NCBI GenBank assembly: GCA_031772625.1
Contig: CM062816.1
Location: 634,725,269 to 634,789,268, forward strand
Length of the DNA: 64,000 bases
From: Pinus tabuliformis
Lineage: Eukaryota; Streptophyta; Pinopsida; Pinales; Pinaceae
Direction of reading: 5' to 3'
Shown here: positions 44,116-56,686 of the stretch, piece by piece
Position numbering within the stretch: position 1 is the stretch's first letter
Layout of the letters: the number at the start of each line of letters is the position of its first letter
Made by a program: the position numbers and the translations under genes
Notes under the pieces: model-generated
Told to the model about the DNA's origin: nothing
The model's database searches: none
What the model saw: the letters and a program-made list of their open reading frames with translations, nothing else

Positions 44116-45581
44116 GGTAAGCGGTATTGTGGCGCACCACCTTTGGGGGAGAGCGATTTCGTGAGGGGGGCCTCCGCCATAGCCCAGGAGCTGAGGCGTG
44201 GCGGGAGTACGGCGACAATACCGCCCATCTCCCGGACGCTAAAGCTCGGGCAGCTCGGGGATGGGACGGCCCGCCAGCCGTTGATTTGCGGGGCGGATAA
44301 TTCGACGGCTGGCGGCGAAGGTAATACAATGGGGAGATACGGCGGGGAATATTCAAAGAATATTCCTTTTTTAATAATGCGTGCCGTGGGCTACAATTTA
44401 GAGAACGGTGGATTATGAGGGTTAATAGGGGCGGGGTTAATATTTTATACAAAAAACTTTGGGTTAGGGGCGGGGAAAGGGGGTTTATGGATGTAAAATG
44501 AGCGCGGTTGAAATATTTACAGCTGGGACTTGGGGATGAGGGGTAAAACATGGCTTTTTGAGGGTTTTTAGGGCTCTGGGAGAGGTTTTTAGCATGACCA
44601 GGTGTCATCTAACCCCTGCTATGACTCGGATGGGCTAAAACAGCCCCAGATGGACTATTTTTCCCCGGACTTATAAAAATATGGCTATATTGCCAGGGAG
44701 GGGATATTTACATAGGGGAGTTATATGTACATAGCTTTAGTAGGGGAATGGGAAAACTGATAGGGAGTTATATAATACTGTTAATAGTTAATATGAAGGT
44801 GACCAGCAAGCGCTAAGGTCGGGGACCTTAGGCTAAATTTTGGGGAAAATAACTTGAAAGGAACTGAGATCCTTGAGTGAAGGAGATCTTCACCAAGGTG
44901 ACTGATATGGATGATGATGAAGCTAAGAGGAATCAAGCAGATCTTGACCTCTTTGGGGAGTTAGTAAGGGACTTGGGGAATTAGAAGAAGGGGAAGTTAG
45001 TGATGTCCAGCTTTGATCTCTTTCTGAATGAAAACTGCCTGCAATGTGATCTGTAAAGATAAAACACAGTTTGAAACACAAAATTGATCATGAATCAGCT
45101 TTCTGCAACCACAGCTACCTACCCATCCTACTTTCCTAACATTTTTTCTTCTTTTTTGATTTGGGTGCACTTAGACTTGCAGACCCAGAATTACAATTTT
45201 TTCTTTTGAATTTTTCCTATCTAAATCAACACTTATTTCTGCCAGGGCCCAGATTAAACAGTTGGGTCCCTTTGATTCTCTACCTATCTACAAAATCTGC
45301 CAAGGTTAAACTGTTTGGATAGATGCATTCTCTATATTCTACAATAGGAAATTGAAACCTAGGGAGACCAAGATTAGACTGTTTGGACCTCCCTTAAATG
45401 AAAATTCTTCAAAACTGGGACAACTCCTCAAAATGGAATCTCAGCAGTGGCATTTGGACTAGCACACTCTCATGGTATCTTCTAGAAATATGGAACACTG
45501 CAGCTTGCCAAGTATGACATATTTGGCATGTAAAAATGTCAATAATGAAAGATGATACCCTGTTGCAATAGGAGGCTAACA

Positions 45582-46073
45582 GTGGCTCCACTTGGGGATG
45601 GCTTTTCCTTGTGAAAAGTCAAGAAGAGCAGGTCAGACTGCCTTGATCTTCTATTTGTTGTTGTGGACTGGGAAATTCTTCTTTGTTCTGGCTGTATAAA
45701 GATATGAAACTTTGAACTATGAACAACCTCCTCCTCAACTGAGTTACTGTGAATTGTATAGCATCGCCTAATTTCTTCTGCGTGCTTGATCTCTTATGTA
45801 TAATGTTGCTGGAACATGCCTTTTAAAACAGTTTAGGGACATGGATCAAACTGTTGTGTTTGCCTTGCTTTTACTCAGAGCACGGTGCTGATATAAACTG
45901 AAAATTTTGCTCTGTTTTGATGCTTTTGAGACTGGAAAATTTGCATCGGCTGCGTCCTCACCGAATTTATTGTTATTCCTCAAAAAATCAGCCGGTTTAT
46001 ACAAAAATAAAAAACTGAGTGCTGATATTTACAAATAATGTTGTACAAAGGTATTTACAGAATTTGCATTGTT
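45582..46073 (-). other. Gypsy-3 internal 3' end, integrase stop to LTR
   Basis: About 490 bp, no gene. Next to the LTR the plus strand reads TGGCTCCACTTGGGGATGG (45583-45601), primer-site-like in inverted orientation. No polypurine tract of the usual kind is present on the sense strand. Confidence 0.8.
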
Positions 46074-49000
46074 TCAACAACAAGGATCATGATAATGTTT
46101 CAACATCCTGCCATTCACAGGGCCTTCTTCAACAGTGCTGTCCTCCATAGATCTGAGAAAATAAGTGTTGTTTCCCTGAACAGCAGAAATTACAAATGGA
46201 CCTTTCCATAGAAAATCAAACTTGGCATGTTTACCCTTGTCTTCTCTTCTTGAATCCCACTTTAGAACTTTGTCACCAACATTGAAATCTTCAGCTTTTT
46301 CTCTCTTATCAAACATTTTTTTGAGCTTTTCTTGCACAATCTGAGCTCTGTCATAAACTTGTTCTCTGGTTTGTTGTAGATGGATGGTCTGATTGCTTCT
46401 TCTTTGAATGTCATTCGGTTCGGCCTGAATCTCTTGTAACAACTTGATAGTAGGGATGCCCAGGGATGAAGGAAATCTAGCCTCCATGCCATATACTAGC
46501 TCATAAGGGCTCATCCCAATTGATCTTTTGCTTGAAAGTCTGTCTGCCCATAGGGCATTTACCAGTATTTTGTGCCAGTTCTTCTTGTTTTCTTCCAGCA
46601 CTTTCTTTATGATGTTGATGAGGCTTTTGTTAGATGATTCGGCCAAGCCATTGCCTTGAGGGTAATAGGTTGTGGAGTGGCCCAAGGTAATATGAAATCT
46701 GTGGCAAAAATTGATCATCTTTTTAGACTTAAAGGCAGCGGCATTGTCAGTGATAATTTTGTCAGGGCAGCCAAATCTGGAAAGGATATTGCACTCGAGG
46801 AATTGGATAATGATGGTATCATTGGCTTGTCTACAGGGAATGGCTTCAACCCACTTAGTGAAATAGTCGGTGGCTGTTAGAATCCATTTGTGCTGGCCTG
46901 AGGAAGAGGGATGGATTTCTCCAATGAAGTCAAGACCCCATTGTTGAAAAGGTTTTTCGGTGGAGATGGGTTTAAGGGGCAGGGGCAACAATTTTCTCTT
47001 GGCCTAAAAAATTTGGCATTTATGACATGATATGGAAAACTTTTTTGCATCTGCAAAAAGAGAGGGCCAATAAAAACCAGCCCTTAGAATTTTGTCAGCA
47101 ATGGACTTCCAATATAGATGTCCTCCATAGTCTCCTGCATGGAATTCTTTCATGACATTGTCAGTTTCATTCATGGTTAAACGATTAAGCAATATACCTT
47201 CATGATTTCTCCAAAATAATGCACCATCTATAACACAAAACTTTAAAGCCTTCATTTTCAAAAATCTTTTCTTAGTTCTGGACAATCCTGGGGGAGCACA
47301 CAGGTTTAACAATACAAAGCATATATCAGCGTACCATGGGGATTGTAAAAAGATTTCACTGATCTGTGGAGTCGCCAGCTCCGGTTCATTGTCCAGCTGG
47401 TTAATCTCTAAGGCTTGAAAATTCGTCTCGGACATCAGTTTAGCTAAACCTTGTCCCTTTATCAGCTTGGTTGGTTTTATTTCTATGTCATATTCAAGGA
47501 TGTTTGCAATCCATTTACCTCTTTTGCCTTCTAATCCCTCTTGGGTCAGTATGTCTTTTACAGCGGCGTGTGGGACGTAGGCAATTACGTGTGAATACAG
47601 TATGTACACTCTAAAATCCTTGATGGCCTTAACAAGTGCGTAGGCCTGTTTTTCCATGATTGGGTACTTCAACGGGGCATCTCTTAAGGCTCGGCTGAAA
47701 AAAGCAATTGGCTTTTCAGCTCCCTTCTCATCCTTTTGTAAAAGGACAACGACTATGGTGTGATCAGATGCAAATGAAAATATGATAAAATCTTTATCAA
47801 ACTGTGGGTTGGTTAGGACAGGGGTTTGGGTTAAGGCTGTTTTGATACTCTCAAATGCTTGCTTGGTTTCCAGAGACCATTTTACCTTGGCATCCTTCTT
47901 TAACATGTTGCTTAACAGTCTTATTAATTCAGCCAGATTTGGAATAAACCTTCTTAAGAAGTTGATTTTTCCAAGGAATGCTTGTAGCTCTTTTATGTTT
48001 CTGGGGAATGGGATTTGGAGGATGGCTTGTATTCTTTCAGGATCAATTCTGATCCCATCCTTTGATATGATGTGGCCAAGTAATTTGCCTTCTTCAAGGC
48101 CAAACAGAGACTTCTTGGGGTTCAAGGAAATGCCATATTTCCTACATGTTATGAAAATTTGCCTGAGATGTTTGAGGTGTTCTTCATCAGATTTGGAAAA
48201 TGGGGTTAAGTCATCAAGGTAGACAACTAGGAAGTCATGTATTTCTTTTGAAAAAGCAATATCCATTGCTCGTTGAAAGGTTGCACCAGCGTTTTTAAGT
48301 CCAAATGGCATCTTTACATATTTGAATGTTCCCCAGGGTGTAGTAAAAGCAGTTTTGTCTTGATCGTCTGGGTGAACAAGTATTTGGTTAAAACCTGAAA
48401 AACCATCTAGCAAAGAGATTCTAGAGGCTCCCACTACTCTCTGCAATATGTGGTCCATTTTGGGCAAAGGATAGTGGTCTTTTAAGGAGACTTGATTTAA
48501 ATTTCTGAGATCTACACAAAGTCTGATTTCACCTGTCTTTTTTCTTGTAGGAACAAGATTGGACACCCAATCGGAGAATCTGATGGGTGCTATTATGCCT
48601 GCTTCAAACATCCTCTTTACTTCCTTCTCAATCGGGGGAAGAAGCATGGGGTTAATTCTTCTAAGTTTCTGCTTGAAGGGTTTCTGGTTTGGTTTTAAAG
48701 GAATGGTGTGTTGGATCACCGAGGTGTCATAGGATTTCAGATCCTCATAGCTCCAAGCAAATACATCTTGGAATTCTTTGAATAAGTCAATGTACTTGGG
48801 CTTTTGATCAGGTGGTAAATTTTTGGACAGTTTGATCATTTTCGGATTTTCTGGTGTCCCGATGTTGTGTTCTTCTATTTCAGTGTTTATGGGCTGCAAT
48901 TTCGGCTTTCTGGGCACGTCATTAGCATCAAACATATCTTCTAATGGGGTTAGGCCAGCAGGCAAAAAATTATCTTTCAAGTCAATGACCTCTGCCTCCG

Positions 49001-52000
49001 TTTTATCTATCTCTTCTATCTGTGTTTGTTTCAACTGTTCTATGTTTTCTTTGTCAAAAATAGTTGGTTTTGTGATTTGCTTGACTGTTGCAACTGTTAT
49101 ATCTTGCTGATTTTCAGTTGTTTGGTGTTCTGTATCTGTCATAGCATCCATGTCAATGTTAATATTTGAAAATTCATGCTCAAGGGTAAGGAAACTGTTA
49201 ATTTGGGCATCATTTTTGAATACTTTCCAATCTCTAACGTTGTTTGGGACAGTAGGCCTATGTTTTATTTCAGCCGTGCAGTGATGGTTTGGGTCAAAAG
49301 GAAGCTTACATGTACTAGCAAAGGTGGCTAGGCTGTGTGCATGAATGTTGTGATTTCTGGAAATCTTGTCAAGCTTGAATTCCGTGAATGCCTGGAGTAT
49401 GTTTGTAGCAGCAGTTCTATAAGCTCTCATTCTGTTGTCGTTGGTAACAAAATTACCTTTCATCTGTTGTATAACTAGATCAGAGTCACCTAAGATAGAC
49501 ACTTTTACAACTCCTAGAGTTTTAAGTAGTTTAAGGCCTAAAAGCAGAGCCTCATACTCTGCCATGTTATTTGTGCATTTAAAGTTCAGTCTGTAGGCAT
49601 GACCTTCTGCATGGTTATTGTATGTGTTGTGAATCCAGACACCTGCCCCTGCTCCTAACTTGTTGACAGAGCCATCAAACTCTAAGTACCATGTGATTTC
49701 TTGCTTGTGGTTCGTAGTAAGAGTTTGAGCTATCTCAGGATTGGGAAGATTTAAACTTTCTGTTTGAGGATATTCTTCTGGTAGGCTGGTTGCATCAGCT
49801 GCTGTGACAGTTTCATGGGTATGCGCAACCGATTCTTCATTGATGTGTGCTTGTTGCTCTAAAGCGAAGGGCTCATTATCAATTGAAACATTTGTATCAT
49901 GATTAAACAAAATAAATGAATCCATATCAGAGTGGATTGAGTAAATGGGAAAATTTTCAGGCCTGCTCTCACTACTCACCACATATTTCATCAGCGTTTC
50001 TCTGTACAGTCTCTTTGGTTGCCCAAAGACTGAAATAGTGGCGTACGAAAGGTCTAATTGAAGGGATCCTTGTAACTTTGCTCCCCATGATCTTGAGAGG
50101 AGCATACCATACTTTGGTGGAATGTCAGCCACCACTACATCCATGAGGATAGTCTTGTTGGGATATTGGACTAAGGAGACACACAAGTCTTTGATGAGGC
50201 CTAAACATTTCACTTGAGTTGAGTCAAATGAGTACAGATCTTTGTAAGGTCTTGTAACATCAAGATTTAATTTTTCCATAACTACTTTGGGCATAAGATT
50301 GTGTGATGCCCCTGAGTCAAACATAGCATTGTGCAAAACTTTGTCATGTATATGCAAACTGACATAAAAGGGTGGGATAGGTCCATGTGTTGATTTTCCG
50401 TTAACTTCTGGGCCAAATAGCAGCTCTGGGGTATCGTCTAAAACATTTACATCATCCTTTTTTTCTGGAATTTGAAGTGACTTTTGAATTTGCTGCCTAT
50501 ATACTTCGTGTTTAGTCAGTTCTGAAAGAGGAATGGCTATCTTGAGTTTTCCTATCTCTGCCTCTAAGTTAAATGGTTTTTCCAGTGGAGTCTTGGTGTT
50601 GACGATGGCAGTTTTTTCTGCTTCCTTTGAATTCTCAGCGATCTGCTCTTGTTTATCAGCGTTGTGGGAAGTTTTTGCTTGCGGTTGTACAGTTTCAGGA
50701 GTGCTTTTTGGGCTACTGCTTGAATTTTCTTTTGAGGAATGGGGTGGCAAAGGCTGCGAATCTGTTATGTCTTCTACAGTCACTTGATGCGGGTTTGGAA
50801 CAGGTATATCAGCTGGTTCTGTTGTGACAGCCTTGCCTTTGATCTTGTTGGGCTGTTTGCTATCCTTTGTTTTACTAGGTTCGGAAATGTCAATGGTCCT
50901 AGTTCTCAGCTTATATTGTTTGTGTACTTCATACACAGCGGTATCATAACCTTGCTTAAAATCAAAAGATTCACCAGTTTTAGTTTGAAATTGATTATAG
51001 TCATGTTCATTCTGGTCTTCTTGTGTTAGAAAAGTTTGATGCTCACCCTTTAGATCCATTAAGTTCATGTGATCGTCTTCTGTTTGATTCCCAGAGGTGG
51101 ATCCTTCTACATAGTTGTCTTGGAAAGGGGGTCTTATATCATGGTCTTGGTTAGGCCTACCAGCATTTGTGTTCTGTGTTTTTCTAAAATTTGGGTTCCT
51201 TATGGTATTAGACTGTTGTCCTTCCCATGATGCTTTTCTCTCAACATTTTCTACTCTTTCTCCTAGCCTTTGCAGGCTATTGATAATAGCATCAAGCTTC
51301 TGGTCAAAGGCTGAGGGTTCTTCTTTAAAGGTGGTTCTTCTTTCCATTCTAGCTTGGTTTCTTTTGGCAATTAAATTGGCTTCTACGCTGACAGCAACAT
51401 TTTGCATGTCTGCAAGGGTTTGAGGAGCTCTTTCTTTTAACTGGTATGCCATATCCAGGTCGAATCCATCGGGAAATTTGTACAAGGCCAGATCAGGTGG
51501 AGGCCTTAAGTTCTGTGGTATTGCGTTATATACATTATTGAATCTTGCACAGTACTCTAGAACAGTCTCTTGAGGACCTCATTTGATCGTATCATATTCA
51601 GCTAGTATGTGCAAGGGGTCTTTCTTTTTCTCCCATCTGTTGGTAAAGGATTGGTAAAGCTCATCTGGGGTGGTTATGGAATTTGCAGCAAGTGATCTGA
51701 ACCAAGTTCTTACATCACCTGTCAAACTCTGAACAAAAATTCTCATCCTAACACTATCATCGTCTATCTCATAGTTTTCAAAATAGTCTTGCATCTTTTT
51801 GGTATGCTGAATGGCTGTGAAAGGACCGGTGCTGTCAAAATATGTGATTTTAGATTGGTAGTCTTGAGGTAAAGCCCCAGCATTAGCAGGTAATTGCAGG
51901 GGTGCATATCTATTAGCCATATTGGCAGGTATAAGTGGAACAACAGGGATAAGTGGAACAACTGGAGTGACGGGGATCACAGGAGTAACTGGAACGCTGG

Positions 52001-52151
52001 AAACAACAGTGGTGTCAGTATGTGCAGTGAATGAAGGAGTGGAAGGAGTACTACGGGATGTAGATGATGAACTGATGGAAATAGGGGTTGAACGGAACAA
52101 GACCTTGACAGGAGTCGGAAAACAGCTAGGGTAAGTTGTTTCAGGGCTCAA
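46074..52151 (-). pseudogene. gag-pol: Gypsy-3 gag-pol polyprotein, one frame with two stops
   Basis: Read leftwards from ATG 52151: Pro-rich repeats (VPVTPVIPVTPVVPLIP), gag core (YFDSTGPFTA, LTGDVRTWFRSL), TGA at 51579-51581 (probably from CGA), rest of gag and a Ser/Lys/Gln-rich linker; protease MFDSGASHNLMP (about 50309); archaeal/plant-type RNase H (49700-49290); RT (about 48700-47880, YLDD near 48210); gypsy RNase H region (47800-47400) with its catalytic positions replaced (FSFASDH, AYVPHAAV, GLAKLMS); integrase zinc region to 47004 (HKCQIF), TAG at 47001-47003, integrase core (GLDFIGEI, TDNAAAF, GLAESSN), end near 46074. Total about 2,025 codons. No chromodomain. Recent decay only. 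Confidence 0.95.
49290..49700 (-). other. Archaeal/plant-type RNase H domain of Gypsy-3, upstream of RT
   Basis: WYLEFDGSVNKLG, CTNNMAEYEALLLGL and ILGDSDLVIQQM give the D, E and D residues. The fourth acidic position reads HAHSLATFAS where AD-LA is expected, so Asp appears replaced by His. It lies between protease and RT in the same frame. Confidence 0.87.
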
Positions 52152-52519
52152 ATCATCAAAATTTTCCTGTCCTTCTTGCTTCCTAAGAATTTTCGGGATT
52201 ATATTAGGGTTTTCAAAAATAGCTGGAGGGTTGGGGTCTAGATTTGACCTTGTATATCGTGGATTTTTCTTGGGAGCCAGCTTTCGAATTGTTTTTTGGG
52301 TATTTTTCCTGGGAATGTTTTTGTAATCGACAAGGGACTAATTAAAATATGGGACAGCTTGTTTGTAACTTAAAACTAGCATGAAAATTGACTGAAGCAG
52401 CATTTATTTACTCCTGTTAATGCAAAGCAAAAAACAGTCTCAAAGGCTTCCTGGCTGAAATTCAGGCTTCATCTATAGTTTTAAGAGATAAACAGCAATT
52501 GGAAAGTTTGATTTATGGT

Positions 52520-52627
52520 CCCAGCAGAGCTTTCTTACCTTCTTCGTGAAACTATCTGAGGAAGTTCCCAGTGGAGCTTTCCAACTTAATCAATAAAACT
52601 TTATGAGGATTAGAATCCCCAGTGGAG
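52520..52627 (-). repeat. Three reiterated primer-site cores in the Gypsy-3 leader
   Basis: Plus-strand CCCAGTGGAG at 52618-52627 (in the primer site) and 52567-52576, and CCCAGCAGAG at 52520-52529; spacings 51 and 47 bp. On the sense strand these read CTCCACTGGG, CTCCACTGGG and CTCTGCTGGG. Confidence 0.8.
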
Positions 52628-52633
52628 TCGTCA
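52613..52633 (-). promoter_or_regulatory. Gypsy-3 primer-binding site
   Basis: The minus strand reads TGACGACTCCACTGGGGATTC, three bases inside the LTR. It is close to TGGCGACTCCACTGGGGA, the primer site of many Tat/Ogre-type elements (tRNA-Arg in that literature). Confidence 0.8.
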
Positions 52634-52636
52634 TTA

Positions 52637-55600
52637 TGTTATCACTCAGGTTGTCCTTAAGCTCCGGAAAGGATACGACCGAGGTAACCACATACCAACT
52701 TTGGACTGCAGGTTCTAGCCAACCTGCAATCAGAGAGGGCTCTCTCTTTTAGATTTAACTTTGTTTGAAAAGGATTTTAGGCTAGGTCTCGAGTTCAGAG
52801 GGTTTTTGTTTTGTTTTTGGTGGGGAAATTGATGTTTTCAGACAGAGAGGCAAGGCATAGTCTGGAAGTTTCAAACCATTGGGCATGGAGTCACGGATAA
52901 AAACTGCTGGTGCTTTTCCTTAATAACAGTGAGGGAAAATGGAGCAAGATAGCTGAGCATGAAACAATGTTCCAGGTTTAAGGGATGGAGAAAAGTGCTA
53001 AGTAATGAGAGGCAGTTAAGAATCTCTCAATTATGCTTAACAAGGGAAAATGACAAGGCGCTACCTAGGGGCAGTTAAGAATCCCTAGATAATTGGCAAA
53101 CATAGGTGAATTGGGGTAAACATGAGCCAGAAGGAATTCATATTCATAACCAATTCAATTAGAGGAAAACATAAAGAAATAGTAGAAATTGAGCATAGAG
53201 AGTATTTAAACTAATTCTAGGCTATTCTTTCTTTCTACTATTTAGATAGTGATAACAATAAACAAAGGTAAGATGCACTTATTGCTTCAGGCTGCAGCAC
53301 AAGAATTCCATCTTCATATCTCCAAAACTTTCATTTACAACAGACAGTCTGTTATCCAAGCTTTCTGCAATCTTTGATTATAGAAACAGTGAGGTATACA
53401 GTGCGAGTCTCTAGTGAAAATTCTCAATCGACCAACCCTTAAAACTATACAGAGGGTGGTATATATAGGGAAAAACTATCTACAGAGTTATTTATTACAT
53501 CTTGACCTAATTAGGTCATAAAGAATAATTAACTTACCTACTCCTATCTGAAATAAATGCATGAAAATATCTCAGGCTGCGCTGGGGCGGCTGTATCAAA
53601 ACTGAATAACTTATGTAGTCCTTGGTGGCTTGGTGCAGGTGCTTCTGAAATAAATGTGCATGGGCTTCTGCTTCTTTGCTGTCCTGTGGCTTTGAATGCC
53701 TTAATTGTGATTTGAAGGTAAGGAAGGGCTGATGATGCCTGATTTGACTTTCTGGGGGCTTCATTAATGTACAGGTGCTTCGAGCCCCTAAAAAATCTTT
53801 GCTGATACTCTTGGGCGTCTTTTCTTTCTTCTGATACTCTTTTGACAAAATCTGGACTGCTATTCTGATGTGCTGCGGGTCTAATCACACATTGATGGCC
53901 GCTGTTCGGCCTCTGCATCCTCTGGAACTGTCTTCTAATCCTTTCGGTATGTTCTGCGAAGAAAACAGGTCATTTTTGCGCCTTTCGGGCTTCCTGGGGG
54001 CTGCATAATGGAAAGATTCCCTGAAGATTCCCTGAAGATTCTCCATTTCGGCCTAAAAAATCCTGCGATGAGCGATTTGTGCTCATCAAAAACTGCCTCA
54101 GAATTGGATTCTGGGGCTCCGAAGTGCGACTTTTGCTCCTTCGCGCTAAAAAAGTGTTGATGATGTCAGCATGATGTGACGTTGTACAGCGGGTGACATC
54201 AGTGATGATGTCAGCATGATGACGTGGCAGGATGACGTCAGCATGATGTCATCATGTACGGACGGTGATGTGGCATGACACGTGGCAGGGGGCCACACAG
54301 GCAGATGACTGGACATGTGACTGGGCAGAGGGGGGTGACGTAAGCAGTGACTGTGCAGGGGGTGACGTATGCTGTGACGTCACCGGGCAGGAGGCGGTAA
54401 GCGGTATTGTGGCGCACCACCCTTGGGGGAGAGCGGTTTCGTGAGGGGGGCCTCCGCCACAGCCCAGGAGCTGACGCGTGGCGGGAGTACGGTGGCAATA
54501 CCGCCCATCTCCCGGACGCTAAAGCTCGGGTAGCTTGGGGATGGGACGGCCCACCAGCCGTTGATCTGTGGGGCAGATAATCCGATGGCTGGTGGCGAAG
54601 GTAATACGGCGGGGAGATACGGCGGGGGAATATTCAAGGAATATTCCTTTTTTAATAATGCGCGCGGTGGGCTATAACTTAGAGAACGGTGGATTATGAG
54701 GGTTAATAGGGGCAGGGTTAATATTTTATACAAAAAACTTTGGGTTAGGGGCGGGGAAAGGGGGTTTATGGATGTAAAATGAGCGCGGTTGAAATATTTA
54801 TAGCTGGTACTTGGGGTGAGGGGTAAAACATGGGTTTTTTAGGGTTTTTAGGGTTTGGGGAGAGGTTGTTAGCATGACCAGATGTCATCTAACCCCTGCT
54901 ATGACTCGGATGGGCTAAAATAGCCCCAGATGGACTATTTTTCTCCGGACTTATAAAAATATGGCTATATTGCCAGGGAGGGGATATTTACATAGGGGAG
55001 TTATATATACATAGCTTTAGTAGGGGAATGGGAAAACTGATAGGGAGTTATATAATACTGTTAATAGTCAATATGAAGGTGACCAACAAGCGCTAAGGTC
55101 GGGGACCTTAGGCTAAATTTTGGGGAAAATAACTTGAAAGGAACTGAGATCATTGAGTGAAGGAGATCTTCACCAAGGTGACTGATATGGATGATGATGA
55201 AGCTAAGAGGAATCAAGCAGATCTTTACCTCTTTGGGGAGTTAGTAAGGGACTTGGGGAATTAGAAGAAGGGGAAGTTAGTGATGTTCAGCTTTGATCTC
55301 TTTCTGAATGAAAATTGCCTGCAATGTGATCTGTAAAGATAAAACATAGTTTGAAACACAAAATTGATCATGAATCAGCTTTCTGCAACCACAGCTACCT
55401 ACCCATCCTACTTTCCTAACATTTTTTTTTTCTTTTCTGATTTGGGTGCACTTAGACTTGCAGACCCAGAATTACAATTTTTTCTTTTGAATTTTTCCTA
55501 TCTAAATCTACACTTATTTTTGCCAGGGCCCAGATTAAACAGTTGGGTCCCTTTGATTCTCTACCTATCTACAAAATCTGCCAAGGTTAAACTGTTTGGG

Positions 55601-55861
55601 CAGATGCATCTCTATATTCTACAACAGGAAATTGAAACCTAGGGAGACCAAGATTAGACTGTTTGGACCTCCCTTAAATGAAAATTCTTCAAAACTGGGA
55701 CAACTCCTCAAAATAGAATCTCAGCAGTGGCATTTGGACTAGCACACTCTCATGGTATCTTCTGGAAGTATGGAACACTGCAGCTTGCCAAGTATGACAT
55801 ATTTGGCATGTAAAAATGTCAATCATGAAAGATGATACCCTGTTGCAACAGGAGGCTAACA
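52637..55861 (-). repeat. Gypsy-3 LTR, right copy (3,225 bp; element 5' LTR)
   Basis: Same ends as the left copy. Small indels, including an insertion near 54080-54108, explain the 40-bp length difference. Confidence 0.95.
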
Positions 55862-55866
55862 GAATC

Positions 55867-56686
55867 AAAGAAGCAGAATAAAGAACTACTCCAAGCTCAT
55901 GAAAACGAAGTTCTTAAACTAAGACGTCAGTTGGAAGAAGAAAGAAATGCTGGAGAAAACGTGAAGAAGCAGTATCTTGAAAAGGAAGAGCAACATCAAG
56001 TTGAGGTAAATATTCTAAAAGATAAATTAGAAGAAAAGGATAAACTGTTACGATTTCGAGATAGTACTAAAGTCTTGGATGATATTCTTAATAGTCAAAG
56101 GTCTCCTGCTATCAAAACTGGTCTTGGTTTTCATGAATCTATTGAAGGTGAATCTAGTTCACAAAGTAAGACAAGGGACTCTACTGCAAAATCTGAAATG
56201 CTCAATAAGGAGATGAAAGGTCAATCTCATCATCAACCAAGGAAAGAAATTCTTCAAAGAAAATCTTTTACTCCTCCTATGAATAATGTTGAATTTTATG
56301 TATGTCATAATCTTGGACATGTTGCAGCCAGATGTAGAAGAAGAAGGTTTCAAGACCATCATGCAAAAAGATCATCACATTCAAGGTACTTTAATGGATA
56401 TTGCTTTGCTTGCAATATGTTTGGTCATAGAGCTATTGATTGCTATAGAAGAAATATGAGATGTTACACATGTAACAAGCTTGGACATATAGCTAAGGAA
56501 TGCAGGAACAAAGTATGGGCACCATACCAAAAGGAGAAAACATCATCATCACACTTGAAGATGTGGAAGAAGAAAGAAGTACAGTCAGAAAGAGGCGGCA
56601 CAGCACAACATACAGACATAACAGAATCAGAGGGAGCTGGAAGTGTAAAACTTCAGTGTCCTAAATCTCATACGCAAGTTTCTTAA
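55867..56686 (+). pseudogene. gag: TRGAG-2 gag, 3' half with zinc knuckles
   Basis: Continues the split coiled coil (KKQNKELLQAHENEVLKLRR) and then carries three CCHC-type knuckles: CHNLGHVAARC (first Cys replaced; a Phe codon stands there), CFACNMFGHRAIDC and CYTCNKLGHIAKEC. Ends at TAA after CPKSHTQVS. Coiled coil plus zinc knuckles indicate a nucleocapsid-type RNA-binding protein. No protease or other enzyme follows. Confidence 0.9.

Larger units (their letters stand above)
42397..45581 (-). repeat. Gypsy-3 LTR, left copy (3,185 bp; element 3' LTR)
   Basis: Plus strand TGTTATCACTCAGG to GGAGGCTAACA. About 2% different from the right copy in the stretch compared (42541-42730). TATATATA at 43220-43227 reads CCTATATATACC on the sense strand and is the likely TATA box, giving about 2.3 kb of U3. 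Confidence 0.95.
42397..55861 (-). mobile_element. Gypsy-3: nearly complete 13.5-kb Tat-like Ty3/gypsy element
   Basis: LTRs 42397-45581 (3,185 bp) and 52637-55861 (3,225 bp), TG...CA, TSD GAATC (42392-42396 and 55862-55866). Minus-strand internal order: primer site, gag, protease, second RNase H, RT, degenerate gypsy RNase H, integrase. The polyprotein is in one frame with two stops. It lies inside the gag gene of TRGAG-2. Confidence 0.96.

Noticed and set aside
47782-48222. 146-codon plus-strand ORF and similar plus-strand frames across 46-52 kb
   Set aside because: Antisense shadows of the Gypsy-3 polyprotein.
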